Shown here: positions 25,567-34,132 of the stretch, one piece after another | Layout: each line of letters starts with the position of its first letter | Numbering within the stretch: position 1 is the stretch's first letter | Assembly (NCBI RefSeq): GCF_019793465.1 | Contig: NZ_JAILYJ010000014.1 | Coordinates: forward strand, 62,001-126,000 | Length of the DNA: 64,000 nt | Source of the DNA: Rhizobium croatiense | Lineage (GTDB): Bacteria > Pseudomonadota > Alphaproteobacteria > Rhizobiales > Rhizobiaceae | Direction: 5' to 3' | Translations under genes and position numbers: made by a program | The notes under the pieces: model-generated | Told to the model about the DNA's origin: nothing | What the model saw: the letters and a program-made list of their open reading frames with translations, nothing else | Databases searched by the model: none

Positions 25567-26406
25567 TCAGCGGTTGCGCCAGCCCATCAGTTTTTCGATC
25601 CGCTCCGCCGAACTGCGCACATGCGCAGTGTAATGGTTCTCGTCGGAGAAGGCTTTCTGCTCCGGCAGCACGATGGAAATGGTGGCGACGCACTGGCCGT
25701 CGCGGTCGCAGATCGGCGAGGCGATGCAGGCGACCGCATAATCCGATTCGCCCGCCTGGATCGACAGGCGCGACTCGAAAGCTTTTCCGGCCGCCTCCGA
25801 CAGGGTGCGGGGATCGATCTCGGCGCGGCCGGTCGGCGACGAGCGGGCGCAGCGCTTGAAGAGCTCGATGCGCTCCTGCTCCGGAAGATGCCCGACGAGC
25901 AGGCGGCCGGACGCTGTCCAGTTCAGCGGCACCCGGGTGCCGACGCGCGATGCCACCTGGAAGTGGCTCGGGCCATCGGCCATGGCAAGCACCAGCATAT
26001 AATCGCCGTCGCGGCCGCAGACCTGCACGGTTTCGCCGGCCTGGCGGCAGAGATCGTGCATCTCGTGGGTGGCGATGCTCATGAAATCCAGCGACCGGGC
26101 ATAGGCGAGCCCGTAGTGATAAAGCCGCGCCCCGAGCCAGATCGAGCCGTCCGCCTGGCGTGTCAGCATGTTCTTCTCGACCAGATCATCGACGATGACG
26201 TAGACGGTCGACAGCGGCGCCTTCACCGCCTTGGCAATGGCATAGACGCCGGCGGGCGATCCGGTCTCGTAGAGATGATCGATCACCTGAAGCGCCCGGT
26301 CGATGCCGCTGACGCGCGCGCGGCGCGCGCCCTTGCCGGCGGCTTCGTCGGCATGGCCCTCATCTTCGGAGTAAACTGCGGGTGATGTCTTTCCGTCCAA
26401 TTCCAT
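25567..26406 (-). CDS. IclR-family transcriptional regulator
   Basis: A 279-residue regulator. The N-terminal winged helix covers about residues 38-90 (GVYAIAKAVKAPLSTVYVIVDDLVEKN), and the C-terminal effector domain has the usual GYALA-like segment LYHYGLAYARSLDF, a MADGPSHFQVASRVG region and SESDYAVACIASPI-type ligand-pocket sequence near 220. The ATG at 26406 follows a GAGGTG site; the alternative at 26430 lacks one. It is convergent with the amidohydrolase gene and divergent from an SDR dehydrogenase gene, so it may control either. IclR proteins commonly sense small aromatic or organic acids. Confidence 0.85.
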   Translation of the reverse strand: MELDGKTSPAVYSEDEGHADEAAGKGARRARVSGIDRALQVIDHLYETGSPAGVYAIAKAVKAPLSTVYVIVDDLVEKNMLTRQADGSIWLGARLYHYGLAYARSLDFMSIATHEMHDLCRQAGETVQVCGRDGDYMLVLAMADGPSHFQVASRVGTRVPLNWTASGRLLVGHLPEQERIELFKRCARSSPTGRAEIDPRTLSEAAGKAFESRLSIQAGESDYAVACIASPICDRDGQCVATISIVLPEQKAFSDENHYTAHVRSSAERIEKLMGWRNR

Positions 26407-26559
26407 GCACCTCGTTAACACTGCGATCATGTTACATTACTATGGCATAGCGGTCGCTGTGGCAAATCGCAACATCTTGTAGGTTGATCGTGCGGGGATG
26501 CGAAGCGGGGATGGTTCTCGGCGCGGTGCGACTGCTCGGGAAGAACTCCATCATAAACT

Positions 26560-26584
26560 GGAACAACAAGCCGCAGCCTGAGTT
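26560..26584 (+). promoter_or_regulatory. Candidate EcfG (general stress) promoter of the SDR gene
   Basis: GGAAC (26560-26564), 16 bases, AGTT (26581-26584), close to the alpha-proteobacterial EcfG consensus GGAAC-N16/17-CGTT with one mismatch. Transcription would begin about 15 bases before the ATG at 26609. Confidence 0.4.
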
Positions 26585-26608
26585 TGACCCCGAACCCAGG
26601 AGGTCATG

Positions 26609-27466
26609 ATGACGAATTATCCGACACCGCCTTTCCCGTCCCAGAAACAGCCCATGCCGGGTTTTACCGCACAGATGGATCCCGTTCCCGACCATGGCGA
26701 GAAAAGCTATCGCGGTTCCGAGCGGTTGAAGGGCAAGCGGGCGATCATTACCGGCGGCGATAGCGGCATCGGCCGGGCGGTGGCCATCGCCTATGCCAGG
26801 GAAGGCGCCGACTTGGTGATTTCCTATCTCGACGAGGATGAGGATGCCGACGAGACGAAGCGACTCGTCGAACAGGCCGGACGCAAGGCCGTGCTCGTCA
26901 GCGGCGATATCCAGGATCCGGCTCATTGCCGGCAGATCGTCGACACGGCGGTCAAGGAGCTCGGCGGTATCGACATTCTCGTCAACAATGCCGCGCATCA
27001 GGCGAGCTTCAAGAGCATCGACGAAATCAGCGACGAGGAGTGGGAACTGACCTTCAAGGTCAATATCCATGCGATGTTCTACCTGACCAAGGCTGCGGTC
27101 CCCCATATGAAGCCCGGCAGCGCCATCATCAACACCGCTTCGATCAATTCGGACAATCCAAACCCGACACTGCTTGCTTATGCGACAACCAAGGGTGCGA
27201 TCCAGAATTTCACCGCCGGCCTTGCCCAGCTTCTGGCCGAGAAAGGCATTCGCGCCAACGCCGTGGCGCCGGGACCGATCTGGACGCCGCTCATTCCCTC
27301 GACGCTTCCGGAGGAAAGCGTCAGCAATTTCGGCAAGCAGGTGCCGATGAAACGGCCGGGCCAGCCGGCCGAGCTTGCAACAGCCTACGTGATGCTGGCC
27401 GATCCTTTGTCGAGCTATGTCTCCGGCGCGACAATCGCGGTCACCGGCGGCAAGCCGATCCTGTGA
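26609..27466 (+). CDS. SDR-family oxidoreductase (YhdF/glucose-ribitol dehydrogenase type)
   Basis: A 285-residue classical-like short-chain dehydrogenase with a roughly 40-residue N-terminal extension rich in proline, typical of the YhdF/YghA group. Motifs are the cofactor loop GGDSGIGRA (about 48-56), DIQDP, NNAAH, catalytic Ser in NTASINS, and YATTK (Tyr about 191, Lys about 195). Two adjacent ATGs occur (26606 and 26609); the second is chosen because AGGAGG ends 5 bases before it. Related proteins in alpha-proteobacteria often belong to the general stress response, in agreement with the EcfG-like promoter upstream. The real substrate is unknown. Confidence 0.87.
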   Translation: MTNYPTPPFPSQKQPMPGFTAQMDPVPDHGEKSYRGSERLKGKRAIITGGDSGIGRAVAIAYAREGADLVISYLDEDEDADETKRLVEQAGRKAVLVSGDIQDPAHCRQIVDTAVKELGGIDILVNNAAHQASFKSIDEISDEEWELTFKVNIHAMFYLTKAAVPHMKPGSAIINTASINSDNPNPTLLAYATTKGAIQNFTAGLAQLLAEKGIRANAVAPGPIWTPLIPSTLPEESVSNFGKQVPMKRPGQPAELATAYVMLADPLSSYVSGATIAVTGGKPIL

Positions 27467-27556
27467 TGCAGGTCGGACGGAATTGGCGGTTCCGGGTCAA
27501 AGACCTGCATGAAACGAGGAGCTGAAGCGTGCCGGTCAAGTCTGATGCGACGCGCT

Positions 27557-30500
27557 TCAGTGCGGCCTGCCGAAGCCGCCGCCGGTCGGCGTCGTGACGA
27601 TCACGGCGTCGCCGGCGGCGAGCATTGACTGGTCGCAGCCTTCCAGCCTTTCGACGGTGCCGTCCGCGCGACGGATCTCGGTTTTCCCCAGCTGTCCGTC
27701 TTCCCCGCCGAACAGGCCGAACGGCCGGATCGTTCGATGTGAGGAGAGAATGCTGCAATCCATCATTTCCAGAAAGCGGATGGTGCGCTCGGTGCCGCCG
27801 CCGGCGCTATATTGTCCCTTGCCGCCGGAACCGCGGCGGATGTGGAAATCTTCGAGCACGACGGGAAAACGGAATTCCAGCACCTCGGGGTCGGTCAGCC
27901 GCGAATTGGTCATATGCGTGTGCACGCCATCGGCGCCGTCGAAGCCGGTGCCGTCGTTGAGCCGGCCGGCCGGCCCGCCGGCGCAGATCGTCTCGTAATA
28001 TTGATAGACGGCATTGCCGAAGGTCAGGTTGTTCATCGAACCCTGGGCTGCCGCCAGCGTTCCGAGCGCGCCGAACAGGGCATTCGTCACATGCTGGCTG
28101 GTCTCGACATTGCCGGCGACGACGGCGGCCGGATAGACCGGACGAAGCATCGAACCCTCCGGCACGATGATCCGGATCGGCCGCAGGCAGCCGGCATTCA
28201 TCGGGATCGGCTGCTCGACCATGACGCGGAAGACATAGAGCACGGCGGCGCGCGTCACCGGTTCCGGCGCATTGAAATTGGTCGGCTGCTGCGCGCTCGT
28301 GCCGGTGAAATCGACGGTTGCCTCACGCGCCTGCCGGTCGACGGTGATCTTCACGTTGATGACGGCACCCTGATCGGTGGGATAGGTGAATTCGCTGTCG
28401 CTCAAGCGGGCGATCACCCGGCGAACGCTCTCCTCGGCATTGTCCTGCACATGGCCCATATAGGCTTCGACGACGTCGAGCCCGAAATGTGCGACCATCT
28501 TGCGCAATTCCCAAACACCCTTTTCATTGGCGGCGATCTGCGCCTTCACGTCGGCGAGGTTCTGGGCGGGGTTGCGGGCGGGATAGGGATGATCTGTCAG
28601 CATCGCCGCGAATTCGGCTTCGCGAAAACGGCCTTCATCGACCAGCAGGAAATTGTCGATCAGCACGCCTTCCTCGTCGACCTTGGTTGCCCGCGGCGTC
28701 ATCGAGCCCGGCGCCTTGCCGCCGATATCGGCGTGATGGCCGCGCGAGGCGACGTAAAACAGGATGGTTTTTCCCGCGTCGTCGAAAACAGGTGTGACGA
28801 CGGTGATATCGGGTAGATGCGTGCCGCCATTATAGGGAGCGTTGAGCGCGAAGACGTCGCCCGGGCGGATGCGGCCCTCGTTCAGGCGGATGATGGTTTC
28901 GACCGACCGATCCATGGAGCCGAGATGCACCGGCATGTGCGGCGCATTGGCGACAAGCGCGCCGGTGCGGTCGAAGACGGCGCAGGAGAAATCGAGCCGC
29001 TCCTTGATGTTGACCGAATGCGCCGTGTTCTGCAGCGTTACGCCCATCTGTTCGGCGATCGCCATGAAGAGGTTGTTGAAGACTTCGAGCATGACGGGGT
29101 CGGCATTCGTGCCGATCGCGGCATTGCGGGCAAGCGCAATTTCGCGGGCGAGGACGATATGATCGAGGCTCGTGAGCCTTGCCTGCCAGCCGGGTTCGAC
29201 GACGATCGTCTGATGTGGTTCGATGACGAGGGCAGGACCCTTGAGGACGGCGCCAGGCTTCAGCGCACCGCGCTCGAAGATGCCGGCCTCATGCCATGCG
29301 CCGCCGGAAAAGAAGCGGGTCGTGCGCAGCGCTTGCGGTGCGAAGGCTTCTGCCTGCGTCGCCGCTTCCTCGATGTCGGCGCCGCCGCCAATGCCCTCGA
29401 CTTCGATGGAGTCGACGACGACAGGGCGGTCTTCGAAGATAAAGCCGAACTGCTTCTTGTGGGCAATGGCGAAGGCTTGCACCATCTCCTCCTGTGGCCC
29501 GAAGGCGACCGGCAGGGCCGTGTCGGTGCCCTTGTATTGCAGGTGCAGGCGGGTGACGATCTCCATATCGACGCCCTTGACGCCCTGCAGCGTCAGCTCC
29601 TCGCGGACATCTTTCTCCAGTTCAGCCCTGATGCCGCCGATCGTCGTCAGTGCCTCGGCAATCTCCGTCAGAACCGCGCGCTGGCGTGTGGCGCGGATGT
29701 CGGCAAGCCCCATGCCATAGGCGGAGAGGATGCCGGAAAACGGGTGGATCAGCACGGTTTTCATGCCGAGACTGTCGGCGACGAGGCAGGCATGCTGGCC
29801 GCCGGCACCGCCGAAGCAGGTGAGCGCATAGCCCGAAACGTCATAGCCGCGCTGGACGGAGATCTTCTTGATGGCGTTGGCCATATTCTCGACGGCGATG
29901 GCGAGGAAGCCGTCGGCGACGTCTTCCGCCGTCCGCCCGCCGCCGATCGTCTCTGCCATCTCGGCAAAGGCTGCGCGCACGGCCTCGGCATCGAGCGACT
30001 GGTCCTGCTCGGGCCCGAAGATAACAGGGAAGAATTCCGGCAGCAGCTTGCCGGTCATGATGTTGGCGTCGGTGACGGCAAGCGGGCCGCCGCGGCGATA
30101 GGATTTCGGGCCGGGTGTGGCGCCGGCCGATTCCGGGCCGACGCGGAAACGCGAGCCGTCATAGCTGAGGATCGAGCCGCCGCCGGCGGCGACGGTATGG
30201 ATCTTCATCATCGGCGCGCGCATGCGCACGCCGGCCACTTCGGTCTCGAAGGCGCGTTCCAATTCACCGTCGTAATGCGAAACGTCGGTCGAGGTGCCGC
30301 CCATATCGAAGCCGATCATTCTGTTGAAACCGGCAATGCGTGAGACCTCGACCGCGCCGACGACCCCGCCTGCAGGGCCTGAGAGGATCGCGTCCTTGCC
30401 CTGGAAGAGATGCGCGTCGGTCAGCCCGCCGGAGGACTGCATGAACATCAATTTCGGACCTTGTCCCTCGACAGCGCCGAGCTCGGCTGCGACCTGATCG

Positions 30501-31168
30501 ACATAGCGCCTCAGAACCGGAGACAGATAGGCATCGACGACGGCGGTATCGCCGCGGCCGACGAGCTTGATCAGCGGTGAAACCACATGCGAGGGCGAGA
30601 CCTGGGTGAAGCCGATCGCGCGCGCGATGGCGGCGGCCCGCTGCTCATTTTGGGGGTAGCGATAGGCGTGCATGAAGACGATGGCGACGGCGCGCAGCCC
30701 TTGGGCATAGGCAGCTTCCAGGGCTTGCCGCAAGCCATCCTCGTCGAGCGGGCGTTCCACGCTGCCGTCGGCCAGCACACGCTCGTCGGCCTCGATGACA
30801 TCGGCATAGAGCAGTTCCGGCTTGACGATCTTCTTGGCGAAGATATCGGCGCGGGCCTGGTAGCCGATCTCCAGAGCGTCGCGAAAACCCTTCGTCGTCA
30901 CCAGGAGGGTCGGGTCGCCCTTGCGCTCCAACAGCGCATTGGTGGCGACCGTCGTTCCCATCTTCACCGCGCCGATGCGGTCGGAAGGGACCGGATCATC
31001 GGCTTTGAGGCCGAGCAAGTCGCGAATGCCGTGCACCGCCGGGTCGCGATAGGCTTCGGGATTTTCCGAGAGCAGCTTATGGGCGATGAGTGAGCCGTCA
31101 GGGCGCCGTGCGACGATATCGGTGAACGTGCCGCCGCGATCGATCCAGAAATCCCACTGTCCGCCCAT
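27557..31168 (-). CDS. Fused hydantoinase/5-oxoprolinase (HyuA-HyuB)
   Basis: A 1203-residue ATP-dependent amidohydrolase. Residues 1 to about 690 are HyuA-like: DRGGTFTDIV near 10, KMGTTVATNALLERKG (about 69-84), MIGFDMGGTSTDVSHYDG and GPAGGVVGA for nucleotide binding. Residues about 700-1203 are HyuB-like, starting with MLEVFNNLFMAIAEQMG and QNTAHSVNIKERLDFSCAVF, ending in a glycine-rich GGGTERTIRFLE region. This single-chain arrangement matches eukaryotic-type 5-oxoprolinase, which opens 5-oxoproline to glutamate with ATP; bacterial members also cleave hydantoins. The start has GGAGGCC upstream. A winged-helix regulator is divergent, with a 26-base near-palindrome between the two. Confidence 0.9.
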   Translation of the reverse strand: MGGQWDFWIDRGGTFTDIVARRPDGSLIAHKLLSENPEAYRDPAVHGIRDLLGLKADDPVPSDRIGAVKMGTTVATNALLERKGDPTLLVTTKGFRDALEIGYQARADIFAKKIVKPELLYADVIEADERVLADGSVERPLDEDGLRQALEAAYAQGLRAVAIVFMHAYRYPQNEQRAAAIARAIGFTQVSPSHVVSPLIKLVGRGDTAVVDAYLSPVLRRYVDQVAAELGAVEGQGPKLMFMQSSGGLTDAHLFQGKDAILSGPAGGVVGAVEVSRIAGFNRMIGFDMGGTSTDVSHYDGELERAFETEVAGVRMRAPMMKIHTVAAGGGSILSYDGSRFRVGPESAGATPGPKSYRRGGPLAVTDANIMTGKLLPEFFPVIFGPEQDQSLDAEAVRAAFAEMAETIGGGRTAEDVADGFLAIAVENMANAIKKISVQRGYDVSGYALTCFGGAGGQHACLVADSLGMKTVLIHPFSGILSAYGMGLADIRATRQRAVLTEIAEALTTIGGIRAELEKDVREELTLQGVKGVDMEIVTRLHLQYKGTDTALPVAFGPQEEMVQAFAIAHKKQFGFIFEDRPVVVDSIEVEGIGGGADIEEAATQAEAFAPQALRTTRFFSGGAWHEAGIFERGALKPGAVLKGPALVIEPHQTIVVEPGWQARLTSLDHIVLAREIALARNAAIGTNADPVMLEVFNNLFMAIAEQMGVTLQNTAHSVNIKERLDFSCAVFDRTGALVANAPHMPVHLGSMDRSVETIIRLNEGRIRPGDVFALNAPYNGGTHLPDITVVTPVFDDAGKTILFYVASRGHHADIGGKAPGSMTPRATKVDEEGVLIDNFLLVDEGRFREAEFAAMLTDHPYPARNPAQNLADVKAQIAANEKGVWELRKMVAHFGLDVVEAYMGHVQDNAEESVRRVIARLSDSEFTYPTDQGAVINVKITVDRQAREATVDFTGTSAQQPTNFNAPEPVTRAAVLYVFRVMVEQPIPMNAGCLRPIRIIVPEGSMLRPVYPAAVVAGNVETSQHVTNALFGALGTLAAAQGSMNNLTFGNAVYQYYETICAGGPAGRLNDGTGFDGADGVHTHMTNSRLTDPEVLEFRFPVVLEDFHIRRGSGGKGQYSAGGGTERTIRFLEMMDCSILSSHRTIRPFGLFGGEDGQLGKTEIRRADGTVERLEGCDQSMLAAGDAVIVTTPTGGGFGRPH

Positions 31169-31198
31169 CGTCCGGCCTCCTGTTGAACTGAAAATTTA

Positions 31199-31224
31199 TT
31201 GACGATTTATCGATAAAATGTCAA
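31199..31224. promoter_or_regulatory. Near-perfect 26-base palindrome in the oxoprolinase-regulator gap
   Basis: A dyad with outer arms TTGAC and GTCAA and a perfect core TTTATCGATAAA (31206-31217). It lies 30 bases before the oxoprolinase ATG and 34 bases before the divergent regulator, where an operator is expected. Binding by the neighbouring winged-helix protein is inferred. Confidence 0.6.
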
Positions 31225-31257
31225 CGTTTCTCCTCTTGGATCGTGGAGGTGTTGCTA

Positions 31258-31785
31258 ATGGCGGAAGGGCGTGGACGACAGGAGATCGGGCCGATCGTCT
31301 CCTCCGCACATTTGGCCGATGGCGCGCTTCCTGTTCTGTCGGAACTGGAATTCGGCCTCATCCTCGCCAGCAATGCCTTCGACCGCTGGATGGTGCGCTG
31401 CATGACGGCGGCGGGCGAGCCGGGCTGCGCCGCAATCGACGTGCTGGTGCTGCATTCGGTGGCCCACCGGCAGCGGCCGAAGCGGCTCGGCGACCTTTGC
31501 AGCGTGCTCGGCGTCGAGGATACGCATCTGGTGATTTATGCAATCAAGAAACTGGAAAAGCGCTGTCTGGTGAAAAGCACGCGGGCGGGCAAGGAGAAGT
31601 TGATCGCCGCCACCGACAAGGGTCTTGAAACCTGCCTAAAATATCGCGCCGTGCGCGAAGCGCTGCTGGTGGATTCGGTCAGAGGGCTTGGGCTCGATCC
31701 GGCAGTGACATCGGCAGTGGCGGCGACGCTCAGGGCGCTTTCCGGCCACTACGACCAAGCAGCAAGGGCCGCCGCCTCGTTATGA
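31258..31785 (+). CDS. Predicted MarR-like winged-helix transcriptional regulator
   Basis: A 175-residue protein with a winged-helix core: GCAAIDVLVLHSVAHRQRPK, LGDLCSVLGVEDTHLVIYAI, KKLEKRCLVKSTRAGKEKLIA, close to the order seen in MarR-type proteins (helix, recognition helix, wing). A DRWMVRCM helix precedes this core and a C-terminal helix follows for dimerisation. The ATG at 31258 follows GGAGG; a GTG at 31243 would add five residues. It is divergent from the fused oxoprolinase gene, with a strong palindrome between them, so it probably controls that gene and itself. Oxoproline, hydantoin or a product could be the ligand. Confidence 0.75.
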   Translation: MAEGRGRQEIGPIVSSAHLADGALPVLSELEFGLILASNAFDRWMVRCMTAAGEPGCAAIDVLVLHSVAHRQRPKRLGDLCSVLGVEDTHLVIYAIKKLEKRCLVKSTRAGKEKLIAATDKGLETCLKYRAVREALLVDSVRGLGLDPAVTSAVAATLRALSGHYDQAARAAASL

Positions 31786-31838
31786 CGACAGCCCTTGTCG
31801 CGGGCAGGGAGAGATCCCCCGGTATTCAGAAAGTTGTT

Positions 31839-32054
31839 TCAGCCGAAGCAGGGCATCGCCGGCAGGTTGGCGCGGCTTGCGAGAGCTCCGATCATTTTGC
31901 CGACCGGCGTCGGGCGCGGTTCGCGGTTGCCGGCGGCCGTCTCCAGGAGTTGCTTGAAATCTTCAAGCTTCACGCCGTCGGCGCGCAATACCATGGCGAT
32001 CAGGGGGTCGCGGAGGGCTTCGGATATCGTCAGGTCGTCTCTGGTCTTTCTCAT
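31839..32054 (-). CDS. Small conserved-looking hypothetical protein
   Basis: A 71-residue cytoplasmic protein, MRKTRDDLTISEALRDPLIA to a proline-rich end. It has no signal peptide or transmembrane segment. The start is well supported by AAGGAGGA 6 bases upstream, and an open-frame extension to 32117 is discarded. It is divergent from a TetR gene with two TetR-type operators between the two, so it is a likely target of that repressor. No family is recognised with certainty. Confidence 0.6.
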   Translation of the reverse strand: MRKTRDDLTISEALRDPLIAMVLRADGVKLEDFKQLLETAAGNREPRPTPVGKMIGALASRANLPAMPCFG

Positions 32055-32136
32055 GGCTTGTCCTCCTTTCGTGGGCGGTCGCCCGTGTTCCACTTTGCGC
32101 CGCCAAGCCCTCGGCATTGACTTTGGCGGTCTGTGG

Positions 32137-32179
32137 TGTTACCGGTAAGTAACAATACAGTTGTTACCGATCGGTCACA
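32137..32179. promoter_or_regulatory. Tandem TetR-type operators
   Basis: Two 18-base imperfect palindromes with the same left arm: TGTTACCGGTAAGTAACA (32137-32154) and TGTTACCGATCGGTCACA (32162-32179), centres 25 bases apart. The second ends 3 bases before the TetR ATG. They probably repress both the TetR gene and the divergent small gene. Confidence 0.65.
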
Positions 32180-32182
32180 TTG

Positions 32183-32806
32183 ATGTCAAGGACTTCGTCC
32201 GCAAAAAAATCAGAAACTTCGAGTGAAATCTCCGCCGCCGTTCCAGAAGATCGCATCCCTCCGCGGGAGCGCATCGTCTCGACCGCCTCGGAGCTTTTCC
32301 GCGAACACGGCATTCGCGGCATCGGCGTCGATGCCATCGCCGATGCGGCGTCGACCAACAAGATGACGCTTTACCGGCATTTCGGCTCGAAGGACGAGCT
32401 CGTCTGCGAGACGCTGCGCCGCGCCTCCGAAAAGGCGGATGCCATCTGGCGGGATCTCGAGGCGGCCCATCCCGGCGATCCCGGCGCGCAGCTGGATGCC
32501 TGGGTCGAGATGCGGGCGCAGTGTCTGAACGGCGAGCCCGCCGGCTGCGATCTCGCCAATGCCGCCATCGAACTCAAGGGCGAGGGCCATCCTGCCCACG
32601 AGATGATCGAGCGGCACAAGGCCGGACAGCGCGATCGTCTGGCTGCGCTCTGTTCGCAAGCCGGTGCGCGCGAACCTCAACTTCTTGCCGATACGCTGAC
32701 GCTGCTGCTCGAAGGCGCGCGCGTCAGCCGCCAGGCGATGGGTGCCGCCAACTGCTGCGGCCATTTCGCCAAGGCCTGCAGGGCGGCGATCGCCTCTTTC
32801 ACCTGA
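32183..32806 (+). CDS. TetR-family transcriptional regulator
   Basis: A 207-residue regulator. The N-terminal helix-turn-helix spans about residues 27-72: RERIVSTASELFREHGIRGI, GVDAIADAASTNKMTLYRHF, then GSKDELVCETL. The remaining 130 residues form a helical ligand domain with several cysteines (QCLNGEPAGCDLANA, NCCGHF), which might bind a reactive ligand or metal. The ATG at 32183 is preceded by the second of two operators rather than by a strong ribosome-binding site, suggesting tight autoregulation. The target is likely the divergent small gene; no transporter or oxidoreductase gene is adjacent in the same direction. Confidence 0.85.
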   Translation: MSRTSSAKKSETSSEISAAVPEDRIPPRERIVSTASELFREHGIRGIGVDAIADAASTNKMTLYRHFGSKDELVCETLRRASEKADAIWRDLEAAHPGDPGAQLDAWVEMRAQCLNGEPAGCDLANAAIELKGEGHPAHEMIERHKAGQRDRLAALCSQAGAREPQLLADTLTLLLEGARVSRQAMGAANCCGHFAKACRAAIASFT

Positions 32807-32872
32807 CCTTCCGGGGAACCTTACCGCCTCCATGCCGTTTTTCCATCACCGGAAGGCGATGTGGAGGCAGAG

Positions 32873-33070
32873 ATGAACCACGTCTATCTCAAACGCCTAT
32901 ATGCCAAACGCGCCGAGCTTGAAGCCAAGCTGGAGCTTCACGATGCGCGCTATTGTTTCGGCGAGGAAGAGGTCGATGACGGCACCGACAGCGATCTGCG
33001 TCAGCGCTTGAGCGAGGTCTCCGACGAGATCGCCGCCTTGGAGAACAAAGCGGCTACTCCCTGGCGCTGA
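32873..33070 (+). CDS. Small coiled-coil hypothetical protein
   Basis: A 65-residue hydrophilic, acidic protein starting MNHVYLKRLYAKRAELEAKL and ending in QRLSEVSDEIAALENKA, both stretches being heptad-like, so a short helical hairpin or coiled coil is likely. The ATG at 32873 has GGAGG 7 bases before it. Its last 17 bases overlap the 3' end of the convergent DUF1810-like gene. Function unknown. Confidence 0.6.
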   Translation: MNHVYLKRLYAKRAELEAKLELHDARYCFGEEEVDDGTDSDLRQRLSEVSDEIAALENKAATPWR

Positions 33071-33491
33071 GGATCTCCATCGTCCGCTCGTCGAACTGTC
33101 CCTCATAAAAACGCTCGATCACCCGGTGGAAGGGCGAGCCGTGATCGGTGATCGCGGCAAACAGCGTCATCGATGAGCGCAGCTTGAAGTCATCGGGCGA
33201 GCCGAGGATATCATGCGCCGATCGGCCCTTGACCGATAAAATCGCCTCGACGCAGCGCAGCAGCCGGCTTGAAAGAACGGGGTGGGCGAGATAGGCGGCG
33301 GCTTCCTCGGCCGAACGGATCGCATATTTTTCCGCCATCGCCGACGTGCCGAGCCCTGATATCTGCGGGAAGATGAACCACATCCAGTGGGAGGTCTTGC
33401 GCCCGGCTTGCAGCTCGGAGAGCGCCTGTTGATAGATGCCGTTCTGGGCTTCGACGAAGCGGTCTAGGTTAAAGTCGATATCACCGGCCAT
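33054..33491 (-). CDS. DUF1810-family protein
   Basis: A 145-residue protein, the normal size for DUF1810. Characteristic sequence: DFNLDRFVEAQNGIYQQALS at the N-terminus, SHWMWFIFPQISGLG near residues 34-48 and a later LSSRLLRCVEAIL. The family folds as a helical bundle and its role is not established. The ATG at 33491 is supported by AAAGGGAAAG upstream; the open frame extends to 33671 but that part reads as non-coding. It overlaps the convergent small gene at its 3' end. Confidence 0.85.
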   Translation of the reverse strand: MAGDIDFNLDRFVEAQNGIYQQALSELQAGRKTSHWMWFIFPQISGLGTSAMAEKYAIRSAEEAAAYLAHPVLSSRLLRCVEAILSVKGRSAHDILGSPDDFKLRSSMTLFAAITDHGSPFHRVIERFYEGQFDERTMEILSARE

Positions 33492-33582
33492 GGTTCTTTC
33501 CCTTTTCCTGCTGTCTTTGCAGCCTGGGCCAAGGGGCTCCATGCCCGGCGAAACTTTTCTGTCCGGCGAAGGGGCCGAGCTG

Positions 33583-33897
33583 TCAGCAGACCCTTTCAGC
33601 GTAGGGGCTGCTGTCGCGGCAATGGCCGTAAGCCGGATGATGCGGCGGATTATCGCCAGCGGGGGCGGCAATAGCCGATGTCGTCATCGGATCGGTATTG
33701 CCGGAAGAATATGCGGCAAAACCCGCAAAGCTCAAGACAAGCAATGCGCCGACAATGACAACGCGCTCAAAGCCCGACAGTTTCTGGGCACTGACATGTT
33801 CCGCATAATCGCGCTCGCCGGCGCCGGCGGTCTCGTCCTCTTTCACATGGACGGTCACCATATCCTGGTGACGGCTTAAAGTTTCACTATCAGTCAT
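33583..33897 (-). CDS. Small single-pass membrane protein
   Basis: A 104-residue protein with an acidic N-terminal half (MTDSETLSRHQDMV, VKEDETAGAGERDYAEHVS), one hydrophobic helix VVIVGALLVLSFAGFAAY at about residues 51-68, and a short external tail rich in histidine, proline and cysteine. AGGAGTAA precedes the ATG at 33897. It is on the same strand as the DUF1810 gene, 91 bases upstream of it. Not assigned to a family; the region upstream to 34132 shows no other gene. Confidence 0.55.
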   Translation of the reverse strand: MTDSETLSRHQDMVTVHVKEDETAGAGERDYAEHVSAQKLSGFERVVIVGALLVLSFAGFAAYSSGNTDPMTTSAIAAPAGDNPPHHPAYGHCRDSSPYAERVC

Positions 33898-34132
33898 TCT
33901 AATTACTCCTGCAACACATGCAGAGTCGCGTCCCGAGGGTAAACCCTCACCCTCGCGCCGAATCCTACTCCAAATGCGAGCATCATGTGTGTCTTCAATC
34001 GCGGCAATTGAAGGGGCGATCTGCAAACGCAGTGTTCAAAAAATCGAACTAATGCATGCAAAATATCGTGAAGCTCTGGCTCATCGAAATGATCCGCGGT
34101 AATCCGGAGGGATATTTCGTCTGGATGGTCCC

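Noticed and set aside
28817..30343. Long plus-strand open frame of 508 codons
   Set aside because: It is antisense to the fused oxoprolinase gene, which has clear family motifs along its whole length; the translation of the antisense frame shows no recognisable domain and is a typical high-GC shadow.
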